Shown: piece after piece, positions 7,897 through 15,020 of the stretch
Layout: every line of letters begins with the position of its first letter
Position numbering within the stretch: the first letter of the stretch is position 1
NCBI RefSeq assembly: GCF_000378385.1
Contig: NZ_KB899659.1
Location: 957,418 to 1,021,417 of the forward strand
Source of the DNA: Paenibacillus daejeonensis DSM 15491
GTDB taxonomy: Bacteria; Bacillota; Bacilli; Paenibacillales; Paenibacillaceae
Length of the DNA stretch: 64,000 nt
Direction of reading: 5' to 3'
The notes under the pieces: generated by a model
Seen by the model: only the letters and a program-made list of their open reading frames with translations
Database searches by the model: none
What the model was told of the DNA's origin: nothing
Translations under genes and position numbers: made by a program

Positions 7897-8341
7897 GCTT
7901 CTGCCTTCTCAATGGCGGGTGCCTCGCCGCCTCTTCAGGTGGCCAGCCTCGCTTGATCCTGCAATAGAACGTATCACGTGCGATTCCATTGCTGGCTGCT
8001 TCCTCAAGAAGTTCTTTGGGATACTTCCCCCGAGCTGCATGTGCTGCTTTGATAGCTGCCTTTCGGCTTTCCGGATGACCTGGAGGCTCAGTTGCAGCCC
8101 GCTGTGGCGTCCAACCATATTGCTTGACGCGAACCCGGTACATAGTTTCAGTTATTCCATTGCTGCGCGCCATCGCTTTGTAGTGCTCTGAATGTTTTAT
8201 TTGCTTCTGTGGCCGCTTGGTGGTGGCCTTATCCATATCCCAGTTATGCTGCCAGATTCGTGTATTCAGCGTATCCCGCTTTATTCCGTTGGCAGCTGCC
8301 TTGGCGTACTCCTCATCCGTGATGTAGCGTCTGTGCGGCAT
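7892..8341 (-). CDS. Triple-repeat HTH-like phage protein
   Basis: The 149-residue protein contains three units of about 35-40 residues, each with an ANGI/SNGI core, a T..YRVR or T..CRI segment, a GW or NW, and an A(A/T)..P end. The unit layout looks like successive small helix-turn-helix domains, so DNA binding is plausible. I start it at 8341 because GGAAGGAGAGGG precedes that ATG. Upstream it overlaps a 39-residue membrane-protein frame by 29 bases. I do not recognise a named family. Confidence 0.65.
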   Translation of the reverse strand: MPHRRYITDEEYAKAAANGIKRDTLNTRIWQHNWDMDKATTKRPQKQIKHSEHYKAMARSNGITETMYRVRVKQYGWTPQRAATEPPGHPESRKAAIKAAHAARGKYPKELLEEAASNGIARDTFYCRIKRGWPPEEAARHPPLRRQKQ

Positions 8342-8432
8342 TCGCTTCCCTCTCCTTCCTCGAGCCGACAAGAGCGGCTGATATCGCCGTACCACCCAAG
8401 AGCCATATGATTGCTACGATTATCCATATCAT
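8313..8432 (-). CDS. 39-residue membrane protein
   Basis: MIWIIVAIIWLLGGTAISAA begins a single membrane helix followed by a short basic tail (GSRKEREAN). GGGGAGGA lies about seven bases before the ATG. Its start overlaps the stop of the upstream zinc-ribbon gene by 4 bases (ATGA) and its 3' end overlaps the next gene, as in a compact operon. Function unknown. Confidence 0.5.
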   Translation of the reverse strand: MIWIIVAIIWLLGGTAISAALVGSRKEREANAAQTLHHG

Positions 8433-8788
8433 GTCTCTGTCCTCCCCTCCGGGGTGTCCGGGTGGTTATCCTCCCCCAGACCTGATACGGCCTCCGGCTT
8501 CGCCTGGGTTGATTCGGTCGGGACGGAGCCCTTCGGCCAACCCCGTTCATCCACCTCGACCACCGCAGGTCCGTACCTATCGAAATCCCATCTACTTTCC
8601 CGTGAACAGTTCGTGCATTTGTACTCTACGAATTCCTCGTCCTTGACCAAGCTTCCGTTGCTGCAAAGGTCTTTACCGCATCCCGGGCAATACACCCACA
8701 GGGTTTGATTGGTCTTTTGGACCTTGAACTTAGCTACGAGACGACCGAACCAACCCAGTGAAACGGCAGCCGTATCCATGTTTGTCAT
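8429..8788 (-). CDS. Zinc-ribbon phage protein
   Basis: The 119-residue protein has CPGCGKDLC at about residues 34-42 and YKCTNCSRES at about 56-65, two Cys-pairs forming a probable zinc ribbon. A charged, Pro/Glu-rich and probably disordered tail follows. GGAGGACACCCA precedes the ATG. The role is unknown; nucleic-acid or protein binding would fit the fold. Confidence 0.6.
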   Translation of the reverse strand: MTNMDTAAVSLGWFGRLVAKFKVQKTNQTLWVYCPGCGKDLCSNGSLVKDEEFVEYKCTNCSRESRWDFDRYGPAVVEVDERGWPKGSVPTESTQAKPEAVSGLGEDNHPDTPEGRTET

Positions 8789-8800
8789 TGGGTGTCCTCC

Positions 8801-9013
8801 TCACCAGTTTTGATTGCGGATTTCTTTGTGCAGATGTAAGAGCCCGGCATCGTCCACTGTCGCTTCAAAATAAACCTTATCCCGATCTCCAAGCGCGGTT
8901 TCAATCGCTCCCTCATTGGGCAATTCGCCGGAAACGGAACGATCTTTGTTATAAATCAGCACAGTATTTTGACCCATGATAGAACGTTGAGCTTTAACGA
9001 TTATCTTGGACAT
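8801..9013 (-). CDS. Hypothetical phage protein, 70 residues
   Basis: The product (MSKIIVKAQRSIMGQ...) looks like a small all-beta protein followed by a short helix ending HKEIRNQNW. GGAGGATAAC precedes the ATG. No family is recognised. It sits in a run of short minus-strand early or middle genes with tight spacing. Confidence 0.6.
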   Translation of the reverse strand: MSKIIVKAQRSIMGQNTVLIYNKDRSVSGELPNEGAIETALGDRDKVYFEATVDDAGLLHLHKEIRNQNW

Positions 9014-9031
9014 GTCTGGTTATCCTCCCTC

Positions 9032-9286
9032 CTAATCTTCCCAGCCTGCGATAACAGGGAACTCCGTGCAGTCGGAGACCAACTCACGCAACGTCTTCTC
9101 CCCGGCATCTTCCCATTCGAGTTTTTTGTCAAGCGGAAACTCACTGACGCTGTAGTCGGTCCGCTCGTCCTCGTGCAAGCTCACCTCTGCGTAATACCAT
9201 GCCGCCAGTTCCTCATTGGTTCCGTGTCCCACCACAATGTCAACACGATCCGGCCCGATGGCCACTGCTCTCAATTGTTCTGTCAT
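9032..9286 (-). CDS. Hypothetical phage protein, 84 residues
   Basis: The acidic product (MTEQLRAVAIGPDR...) has alternating beta and helical stretches and ends VIAGWED. GGAGGATAACAGAC precedes the ATG. It lies in the small-gene operon between two other short genes. No motif identifies a function. Confidence 0.6.
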   Translation of the reverse strand: MTEQLRAVAIGPDRVDIVVGHGTNEELAAWYYAEVSLHEDERTDYSVSEFPLDKKLEWEDAGEKTLRELVSDCTEFPVIAGWED

Positions 9287-9292
9287 TGTCTG

Positions 9293-9565
9293 TTATCCTC
9301 CCTTAGTGCCCTCAGGGGGCGTAATGCCTGCACCAGCAATCAGTGCCATGGCTATTGCCATCGTCGCGGTCCTGCCACTGCCGATCACCATAAACGACTT
9401 CCTTGGCTCGTTGTCCATGCTTCGTTCAGGGAGTAGCTGGCAGCAGAAGCCGCATAAGAACCTTCCATCCGGCATCTGTTCAACTTCAAACGCGCTCCGG
9501 CAATCATCACACTCGGGCATGCACCAATACATCCCCTTGTCCTTACGGCGCTTTGCCTCACCCAT
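9293..9565 (-). CDS. Small Cys-rich phage protein
   Basis: The 90-residue protein starts MGEAKRRKDKG, a start often seen in small phage and bacterial Zn-type proteins. CDDC at about residues 19-22 and CGFC at about 38-41 could bind zinc. A hydrophobic Ala/Ile-rich C-terminus follows (MAIAMALIAGAG). I chose the internal ATG at 9565 because AAGGGAGAGGATAGC precedes it. It overlaps the upstream gene by 8 bases. Confidence 0.6.
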   Translation of the reverse strand: MGEAKRRKDKGMYWCMPECDDCRSAFEVEQMPDGRFLCGFCCQLLPERSMDNEPRKSFMVIGSGRTATMAIAMALIAGAGITPPEGTKGG

Positions 9566-10145
9566 TGCTATCCTCTCCCTTCGGTGCTGGCTGGGGACGG
9601 GCATTATCAGCAATCATCATAGCGAAATTTGCAACATCCGCAGCTTCTTTGGTTATTTTTTCAGAAGGCTGACCACGGACAAATGATTCAATAAGCTCCA
9701 CATACTCCTCTTTCAGGCGTCTATAGAGATAATCCGTTGTGCATTGGCTCCAGCCGCCCTTGTGGTCGTTCTGTATTAGCTTCTTTTGCATCTGCTCCGC
9801 GAACCAGCGTACTGGTGGACGCAGTTCGACGTGTTTGGTGTCTGGCTGCTCTGTCTGATGGGATACGGAACCTTCCTCAAGCCACTTGATACGCTCTTGC
9901 AATGCTTCAATATCGGCGTGGCGCACTCTATTCACATTCATCAAATCTTCTTTTTCTGCGTGTAGCCGCTGGATCTCTGCATCCCTCTCTGCCAGGAGGT
10001 CGGGTGCATCAAATTGTCCTGATTCCACGAAGTTGTTTACTGTTCCATAAGCGCCGGCCCTACCAAACTTACTTTCTGCGTTAGCCTCAAGCTGTTTCTC
10101 TTCAAGCCAATCAATTAACATGTGTTTGTCTACGTACTTACTCAT
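9558..10145 (-). CDS. Phage protein with MazG-like NTP pyrophosphohydrolase domain
   Basis: The 195-residue protein has a coiled-coil N-terminal half (about residues 60-95) and an all-alpha C-terminal part. There EEYVELIE and EAADVANFAMMIADN match the EExxE and ExxD metal-binding motifs of MazG-like nucleotide pyrophosphohydrolases. Such enzymes hydrolyse (d)NTPs, and phage versions may adjust nucleotide or alarmone pools. The ATG at 10145 follows ACAAGGAGGAG. It overlaps both neighbours by 8 bases. Substrate unknown. Confidence 0.6.
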   Translation of the reverse strand: MSKYVDKHMLIDWLEEKQLEANAESKFGRAGAYGTVNNFVESGQFDAPDLLAERDAEIQRLHAEKEDLMNVNRVRHADIEALQERIKWLEEGSVSHQTEQPDTKHVELRPPVRWFAEQMQKKLIQNDHKGGWSQCTTDYLYRRLKEEYVELIESFVRGQPSEKITKEAADVANFAMMIADNARPQPAPKGEDSNG

Positions 10146-10443
10146 GGGCTCCTCCTTGTACGGTGACTGCCATGACATATGGCTTGCCTCCCGGTCCGTA
10201 CCTCATCGCTTCGGCAACATGCGTTAAATGCGCATGATGTTCCTCGAAGATTTTATCCCTCGATGGAATGATCGTTGTAGTGCAGTACATAGCTGCGTTT
10301 TCGACGTCATCGTCTGGATGCTGCTGCTTTAAGTAAAACTGTGCGACCATGGGCAATTCTTCCCGTTTACAGATTTCAATGATTTGCTTCATAAGTGGCG
10401 CGATCTGCTCATCGTAGATGGATTCTTTATCGTACTTACTCAT
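10138..10443 (-). CDS. Hypothetical phage protein, 101 residues
   Basis: The protein (MSKYDKESIYDEQ...) is helical in its first 35 residues, then has an acidic HPDDDVEN segment and a beta-like C-terminus. GGGGAGGTTTT precedes the ATG. It overlaps the MazG-like gene, suggesting coupled translation. No family is recognised. Confidence 0.6.
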   Translation of the reverse strand: MSKYDKESIYDEQIAPLMKQIIEICKREELPMVAQFYLKQQHPDDDVENAAMYCTTTIIPSRDKIFEEHHAHLTHVAEAMRYGPGGKPYVMAVTVQGGAHE

Positions 10444-10510
10444 AAAACCTCCCCGGCCCTATACGGCCTCGCTTCGCTTAGTATTTCGGTCGTTCCGATG
10501 GCGCTACGCG

Positions 10511-11432
10511 CTATTCGCATAAACCATACTGACTGCTGCACATCACGACTTCCTCGGACTCGATCAACTTAAGCAGGTCATAGTTCCGTCCACCATGTGT
10601 GGTTTTGCTCCACTCTACTTCGCTGTGAATTCCGTCTGTGTTCCGGTTGTTTGCTAATGGGAAGAATGTTGCGCCCCCCCCCTTTGCTCGCCTGCTTTAC
10701 GATCTCTTCCCACGCTGCAATTCGTTCGATTTCAGCCGGAAACCGTCTTGATATCTCGAACAACTCCTGTTTCCCGCAGTTGATGCAAGGCATGCATCCG
10801 ACACGACCCATGCCTTGCTTGTACAGAGGATTGGGTTCTATTCCGTATTTCTCGTGTATTGCGAATACATCTTCGACACTCCAGTGAAGCAACGGACGGT
10901 AAATCTCGTAACCTTCTGGCGTATCCTCTCGTTCAGGTAGCTTGGCACGAGCTGCGCTTTCCTGTGCCCTCACGCCTTGCCAACTTATAACCTTGTGACC
11001 ATTCTCCAACAGAGGCATATATACTTGTTCCATATTCGGGATCACTTTTAATTCTTGTGTGCAGAAACGCATCATGGTTGATGGAAATCTACCTTTCCAA
11101 ATACACATGTCCAAGAATGGATTTCCCGTGGGATGGAGCATATTCAATGCGCTTTGGATGACTTCTTCGGGCACTCCCTCGGCTCTCCATTTGGTTTGCA
11201 CGATCATTCGTTTTCGTTCTATCTGAGCGGAGAAGTCCGGTCTCACCCTACGAATTGGTCCTAACTCTTCTTCAATGTATTCTAAATAGTCATAAGTCAA
11301 AGGGTGCTCGTTCCCTGTGTCGCAGAATACGGCCTGTATATCTACACCTAGTTCTTTGACGGCGTAGATAAACATCGCTGTGCTGTCCTTACCTCCGCTG
11401 AAATTAAGAATGTTCGCGACTGGTTTACTCAT
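10511..11432 (-). CDS. PAPS-reductase-family ATP pyrophosphatase, frameshifted at a G9 tract
   Basis: The protein has the PP-loop SGGKDST near residue 13, FCDTGNEH near 37, cysteines in CIWKGRF...MRFCTQELK, and GCMPCINCG, all typical of phage members of the PAPS reductase/DndC-like superfamily. As sequenced, the frame stops at 10578 after HTWWTEL. The nine-G run (C9 at 10674-10682) has one base too many for the family-like frame. With eight Gs the protein continues through ATFFPLANN, GRNYDLLKLI and SSQYGLCE to a TAG at 10511. The catalytic part precedes the shift. I start it at 11432, seven bases after GGGGAGGGG. The shift may be real, phase-variable or a sequencing error. Confidence 0.8.
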
Positions 11433-11856
11433 CCGCATCCCCTCCCCGGGGGTCTAGGGTGGCTTTACCTCCCTCTATGGTGGATAGGGCGGACCGGGCG
11501 CGCTGCCCGGCGTCCTGGTCAATCGGGATATATCCATGCAGGTCGAGGTGTGCTGGGTCATAGTTGCTTTCGTCTCCGTACCACGCCAGCGCTTTCTTCA
11601 TGGCCTCTTTTTCGCCCTCAACCTTCTTGATCCATGCCCCGTCGATCTGCTGCTTCCTCATGCACCAGGCGATACCTTCGTCCTTCTCGTCCATTTGCCT
11701 AATGCCTTCGGTCAACAACTCCACACCTTCGGAAATTTGCTGCCGGAGCCCGGCAATCTCTTCAATCGTGGACTGGAGCAGTTCGGGGCTGACGATAATC
11801 CGCCCGTGCCCCTCTGCCCCTGCAAGCAAAGCCTGGAGTGCCTGTGTGTTATCCAT
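11425..11856 (-). CDS. Hypothetical phage protein, coiled-coil
   Basis: The 143-residue protein has a helical first half with heptad-like spacing (STIEEIAGLRQQISEGVELL) and a charged second half. Later segments resemble other phage proteins of unknown role (WYGDESNYD). AAAGGGGGTAG precedes the ATG at 11856. It overlaps both neighbours by 8 bases in the operon. No domain function is claimed. Confidence 0.6.
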   Translation of the reverse strand: MDNTQALQALLAGAEGHGRIIVSPELLQSTIEEIAGLRQQISEGVELLTEGIRQMDEKDEGIAWCMRKQQIDGAWIKKVEGEKEAMKKALAWYGDESNYDPAHLDLHGYIPIDQDAGQRARSALSTIEGGKATLDPRGGDADE

Positions 11857-12055
11857 GGGACTCTACCCCCTTTGGAGTGATCGCTTCAATTGCCGTCCAA
11901 GCTGAGTCATACCCAGCCAGCACCCGGCGCAGCGTATGCATATGGTTTGGATCCAGTTCGAGCTCGGCGTCCAACTTCTGGAGATAATCTTGCATGGCAT
12001 CCACCTGTTCATCCGGCACGCGGCCGATCTCTACTTTATGTGTTGTCTCAGGCAT
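11849..12055 (-). CDS. Hypothetical phage protein, 68 residues
   Basis: The short acidic helical protein begins MPETTHKVEIG. I chose the ATG at 12055 because GGGG is better placed than for the ATG two codons upstream. It overlaps the 3' end of the upstream gene by 8 bases. No motif identifies a role. Confidence 0.55.
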   Translation of the reverse strand: MPETTHKVEIGRVPDEQVDAMQDYLQKLDAELELDPNHMHTLRRVLAGYDSAWTAIEAITPKGVESHG

Positions 12056-12248
12056 CTCCATTCCCCTTTCCGGAAATCCACTGTCTGTATTCTTTCAGCT
12101 CCTCATGGAGCATGCGGTTTTCTAGCCGTACATCGCTGATCGTCTTGCAGGTGGTGTGCTTCATCCGGTCACCGCTCCAGCCCAACTGATCCTCGTAGAC
12201 ATGGTCATTGCAGACGAAGCACACACCCAATATGCAGCCGCTCGCCAT
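12048..12248 (-). CDS. Small Cys/His phage protein (zinc-finger-like)
   Basis: The 66-residue protein has CFVC near residue 10 and a later HTTC, a possible Cys2-HisCys zinc site, followed by a helical C-terminus (LENRMLHEELKEYRQW). The ATG lies two bases after the upstream stop, so translation is probably coupled. Function unknown; DNA or RNA binding is a guess from the metal-site pattern. Confidence 0.55.
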   Translation of the reverse strand: MASGCILGVCFVCNDHVYEDQLGWSGDRMKHTTCKTISDVRLENRMLHEELKEYRQWISGKGNGDA

Positions 12249-12250
12249 GC

Positions 12251-13318
12251 TTACCCTACCGCCTTCCTGCCGATCATGCCGGAGTCCTCCAGATCCTCCA
12301 GAACCTTGTTAAATGCAACGCCGCCAAGTCTCGGGACACCTATGATATTCTCTGTCCTTGCCCACGCCCGCAGCCGATCCGGGTGGTGCTCGCCCAGCGT
12401 GTACATCTCGTCGTCGCCAGCAAATGGGCAGCCAGCGCACGCCACGCGCTTGATCCAGTGATAGACCGGGTTATACGGGGCGCGGACCCAGAACAGGAAC
12501 TCCCAAACATCCTGAATGCTCCACTCGAGTACCGGGCGGGCCGTGATTCGCATCAGCGTCTCGTCTCGCTCCGGCTCGAGCTGAATGTCCGACCGCGCCA
12601 GACCCTCCATACGCCGCTCTCCAGATAGCAACAGGGGTGCAGGGTACCTAACATCTACATCCGCACCTTGGAGCTCGTGTGTAGGACGGAAGCGCGCTCC
12701 TCGTTTGACCTTGAGCACCTGGTCGTAGCCTGCAGTATCGAGATGGTCGCGCATCGGCAGCAGCTTAAGGTTCTTCGTGCAATGCCGGCGCTTGGCGATC
12801 GGCCAGCAAGGGATCTTCTCTTCCAGCAGCGTGTGGATGCCCATTGACTCAAGCTGCCGGAAATCCCGGACGCCTATCCAGCGGATGAACTCCGGGATGT
12901 GTTGGTACGTCTCCGGCCATTCGTCCTGCGTGTCGGCAAACATGGCGAATATCCGATCCTTTGGGTACCGCATACGAGCCAGTACCATGATGGCTGCCGA
13001 GTCCTTGCCGCCACTATAACAGGAGGCGACTTGCTGGTCGGTCTCCAGATCGGGGAGACTCGCCAGGCTTGTGAGTATCTTGTCGACCAGTTCGCTCCTT
13101 ATGTGTACGCACTCCCTGGCTACGTCCAGGCGGATCTGCCACTCTTCGAGGCTGAGGTCTTCCAACTGTACGGATGGCCGGTATCCTGCCGGCGGTGCAA
13201 AGGTGAAGTCCAGATCCCGGTCGAACATCTTCGGGACGTTTAGTTTTACCTCTCCGTCCTCCACGCCGAAAGTGTACTGTAGCCGTTGGCCTTTGTAGTC
13301 ATCCGTGAATGCGGTCAT
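12251..13318 (-). CDS. Second PAPS-reductase-family ATP pyrophosphatase
   Basis: The 355-residue protein has the PP-loop YSGGKDSAAI near residue 101, FADTQDEWPETY near 125, CWPIAKRRHCTKNLK, RPVLEWSIQDVWEFL and ACAGCPF. This is the motif order of PAPS reductase/DndC-type proteins. The family adenylates substrates in sulfate reduction or in sulfur insertion into DNA and RNA; phage members are mostly uncharacterised. The ATG follows GAGAGGAGAGG. It is distinct from, and only distantly similar to, the frameshifted family member about 800 bases downstream. Confidence 0.8.
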   Translation of the reverse strand: MTAFTDDYKGQRLQYTFGVEDGEVKLNVPKMFDRDLDFTFAPPAGYRPSVQLEDLSLEEWQIRLDVARECVHIRSELVDKILTSLASLPDLETDQQVASCYSGGKDSAAIMVLARMRYPKDRIFAMFADTQDEWPETYQHIPEFIRWIGVRDFRQLESMGIHTLLEEKIPCWPIAKRRHCTKNLKLLPMRDHLDTAGYDQVLKVKRGARFRPTHELQGADVDVRYPAPLLLSGERRMEGLARSDIQLEPERDETLMRITARPVLEWSIQDVWEFLFWVRAPYNPVYHWIKRVACAGCPFAGDDEMYTLGEHHPDRLRAWARTENIIGVPRLGGVAFNKVLEDLEDSGMIGRKAVG

Positions 13319-13331
13319 GTTTCCTCTCCTC

Positions 13332-13502
13332 TCAGCGGTATGCTGGTACTATTTTGTGCTGCTCCCGGGGATACTTCTTCCGGCTTGCCTTTTTCAAGAT
13401 TTCATCTCTTGCCGCGTCCCGATCGGACGTGGTTGCCATCTCGTCATAGAACAGGATGACCAACAGTTCCTCTCGATTCGCTTTGCTGATATCCGGTTTC
13501 AT
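13332..13502 (-). CDS. Hypothetical phage protein, 56 residues
   Basis: The charged helical protein starts MKPDISKANREELL. A GAGGTGG ribosome site precedes the ATG. It sits 13 bases before the second PAPS-reductase-like gene in the same operon. No family is recognised. Confidence 0.5.
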   Translation of the reverse strand: MKPDISKANREELLVILFYDEMATTSDRDAARDEILKKASRKKYPREQHKIVPAYR

Positions 13503-13512
13503 GCGCTCCACC

Positions 13513-13665
13513 TCAATCCAAGCAGTAGTATCCGTGTCCGATGCGCTCCATGTCGTCGTCCGAAGCCGGAGAAACGACGAAAGCCCGGCCCTTGATGAAA
13601 ATTACAAATTCGTCCCCTTCTCCCAACTGGAGAAGATCCTTTTCAAACGGGAATTGATTATTCAT
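13513..13665 (-). CDS. Hypothetical phage protein, 50 residues
   Basis: The product begins MNNQFPFEKDLLQLG and has a beta-like centre (EFVIFIKGRAFVV). The ATG at 13665 follows AGAGG and lies just after the stop of the DUF1064 gene. The upstream GTG frame extension overlaps that gene and is less likely. Role unknown. Confidence 0.5.
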   Translation of the reverse strand: MNNQFPFEKDLLQLGEGDEFVIFIKGRAFVVSPASDDDMERIGHGYYCLD

Positions 13666-13670
13666 GCTGT

Positions 13671-14096
13671 CTATTTGACCTCTTTCGTGTGCCACTGGCC
13701 GCCCTTGAGCGTTACCAATACCAGCGGCATATGTGGATTTCGATTGCGGAACATCTTGGCTTTCATGCGGAAGTCCTTGGTCTGGACACCCTTCACGTCG
13801 ATTACTTCCTGACGCCCGTCGCTCCAGGTAACGAGGAAGTCCGCTTTATACACGATCGAGCGCGGCCCCTCCTCGAGCTGGTAGGCTGGCTGCAGTCCGA
13901 TCTCCTTGATCTGCCCGGCCTGCTGCAGCATTAGCAGATGGATGTAATACTTGGCTTCCATCTTGCTGTCAAACTTGTTGCCAGTTACATCCGTAATGCC
14001 GTATCGCTTAAGCTCCTCCACTTCGTAAAGAGTGCCGTCTGCGGTTACGATGCATTTTTTCGAGCTGTATTTGTTCCTGCTTGCGAATCGTCTCAT
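13671..14096 (-). CDS. DUF1064 protein (PD-(D/E)XK nuclease-like)
   Basis: The 141-residue protein matches the phage DUF1064 family in length and motifs: DSKMEAKYYIHLL, then VYKADFLVTWSDG and EVIDVKGVQT. The acidic D...(E)VxK pattern is that of the restriction-endonuclease-like fold, so a DNA nuclease or junction-processing activity is plausible. It begins with ATG after AAGGGACGG. The downstream gene starts immediately after its stop, and its 5' end is overlapped by the upstream small gene. Confidence 0.72.
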   Translation of the reverse strand: MRRFASRNKYSSKKCIVTADGTLYEVEELKRYGITDVTGNKFDSKMEAKYYIHLLMLQQAGQIKEIGLQPAYQLEEGPRSIVYKADFLVTWSDGRQEVIDVKGVQTKDFRMKAKMFRNRNPHMPLVLVTLKGGQWHTKEVK

Positions 14097-14208
14097 TGCG
14101 CCGTCCCTTCTCTGCGACCGGCATCGCTCTGAATACCTCGCCGATCAGCAGGCCATTGTCATCGTGTATCTGCTGCCAGGGCGTCTGCTCAAAGTACGGG
14201 TCACTCAT
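14008..14208 (-). CDS. Hypothetical phage protein overlapping DUF1064
   Basis: The 66-residue protein (MSDPYFEQTPWQQIH...) has a basic C-terminal half rich in Arg, Asn and Gln. Its ATG overlaps the upstream stop (ATGAG-TGA), suggesting coupled translation, but the ribosome site is weak. Its last 89 bases overlap the DUF1064 frame. No family is recognised. Confidence 0.5.
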   Translation of the reverse strand: MSDPYFEQTPWQQIHDDNGLLIGEVFRAMPVAEKGRRNETIRKQEQIQLEKMHRNRRRHSLRSGGA

Positions 14209-14446
14209 TGGCCGCTCGTATGCTATCACCCCACACGCCCCCTGTCCTTTTGTGTATGCGCCGCTTCCGCGCCTGATCGATCGCCAGGATAGCTACCTCA
14301 TCGGGGCAGCGCTTGAGCTTAGCCGCGATCTCCGGCAGCGATAGGCCGTCGTGCCACATCCCCACGAACCAATCGACATCTTCCTCGCCCCAAGTAAAAT
14401 CCATCTCCTCGCAGGCGAGGTACACTGCTCTCCGTTGCTGCTTCAT
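14201..14446 (-). CDS. Small HTH-like phage protein
   Basis: The 81-residue protein contains a probable helix-turn-helix at about residues 35-58 (GLSLPEIAAKLKRCPDEV) and a basic C-terminus (ARKRRIHKRTGG). This suggests DNA binding, perhaps regulatory, in the phage middle operon. It overlaps the upstream gene by 4 bases. The HTH call rests on residue pattern alone. Confidence 0.55.
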   Translation of the reverse strand: MKQQRRAVYLACEEMDFTWGEEDVDWFVGMWHDGLSLPEIAAKLKRCPDEVAILAIDQARKRRIHKRTGGVWGDSIRAANE

Positions 14447-14766
14447 AGGCCCTCCTGCTCAAGCCGCCGGAGCAGCTGCTTAATCTCTGCCACGTACGGT
14501 GCCAGGTACTTGGTGCGCCAGTATTCGTAATCTGCATATGACTCCCACGTCCAGCCGTCCTTGATGACCGGGCGGAACTTGAGACTGTCATCCTCGCGCA
14601 TCAGCATCAGGCCGAATGACCGAAAGGTCCAAAGCGTACTGAGCAACTCGTGGGCTCGGTCCGCATCCTTGATTGTCAGGAACACGATGCGCAGCAGCCG
14701 TTGCCACCTCTTGCTGTCTGCCGGAAGGTCCGGCCGGGGATCGATCAGGTAGTCTTTCAGCTCCAT
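14443..14766 (-). CDS. Hypothetical phage protein, 107 residues
   Basis: The helical, aromatic-rich product starts MELKDYLIDPRPDLP and contains WTWESYADYEYW. The ribosome site is weak. It overlaps the genes on both sides by 4-10 bases, so it is translated as part of the operon. Similar-sized unknowns lie next to DnaC-type loaders in Bacillus phages. Confidence 0.55.
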   Translation of the reverse strand: MELKDYLIDPRPDLPADSKRWQRLLRIVFLTIKDADRAHELLSTLWTFRSFGLMLMREDDSLKFRPVIKDGWTWESYADYEYWRTKYLAPYVAEIKQLLRRLEQEGL

Positions 14767-15020
14767 GACTTTTCTGCTTTCTTTGTGAGCATCTGCCGAA
14801 TCTCTTTTATCGCGGACACTGCTTTTGGATCCATCTTGCTCCGATCAATCTCCGGTTTGGTCGCAGCCGGTGGTGCCGGCTCCTCGCCCATTTCAGATAG
14901 CTTCACTATCCGTTTGGCTACCCTTTCTTCGCCCCATATCCGCTGCGCTGGCGTCAGATCGCGGCGTTCCAGAAACGCCTCTCCGTCTTTGATGCTCTGC
15001 ATTAACTCCTGTCGGCTCAC
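14757..15020 (-). CDS. Hypothetical phage protein after the helicase loader
   Basis: The 87-residue helical protein begins with GTG (GTGA overlap with the loader stop). Its Ala/Pro-rich centre separates two helical charged parts. Its position directly behind the helicase loader suggests a replication accessory, but no motif proves that. Confidence 0.55.
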   Translation of the reverse strand: MSRQELMQSIKDGEAFLERRDLTPAQRIWGEERVAKRIVKLSEMGEEPAPPAATKPEIDRSKMDPKAVSAIKEIRQMLTKKAEKSWS

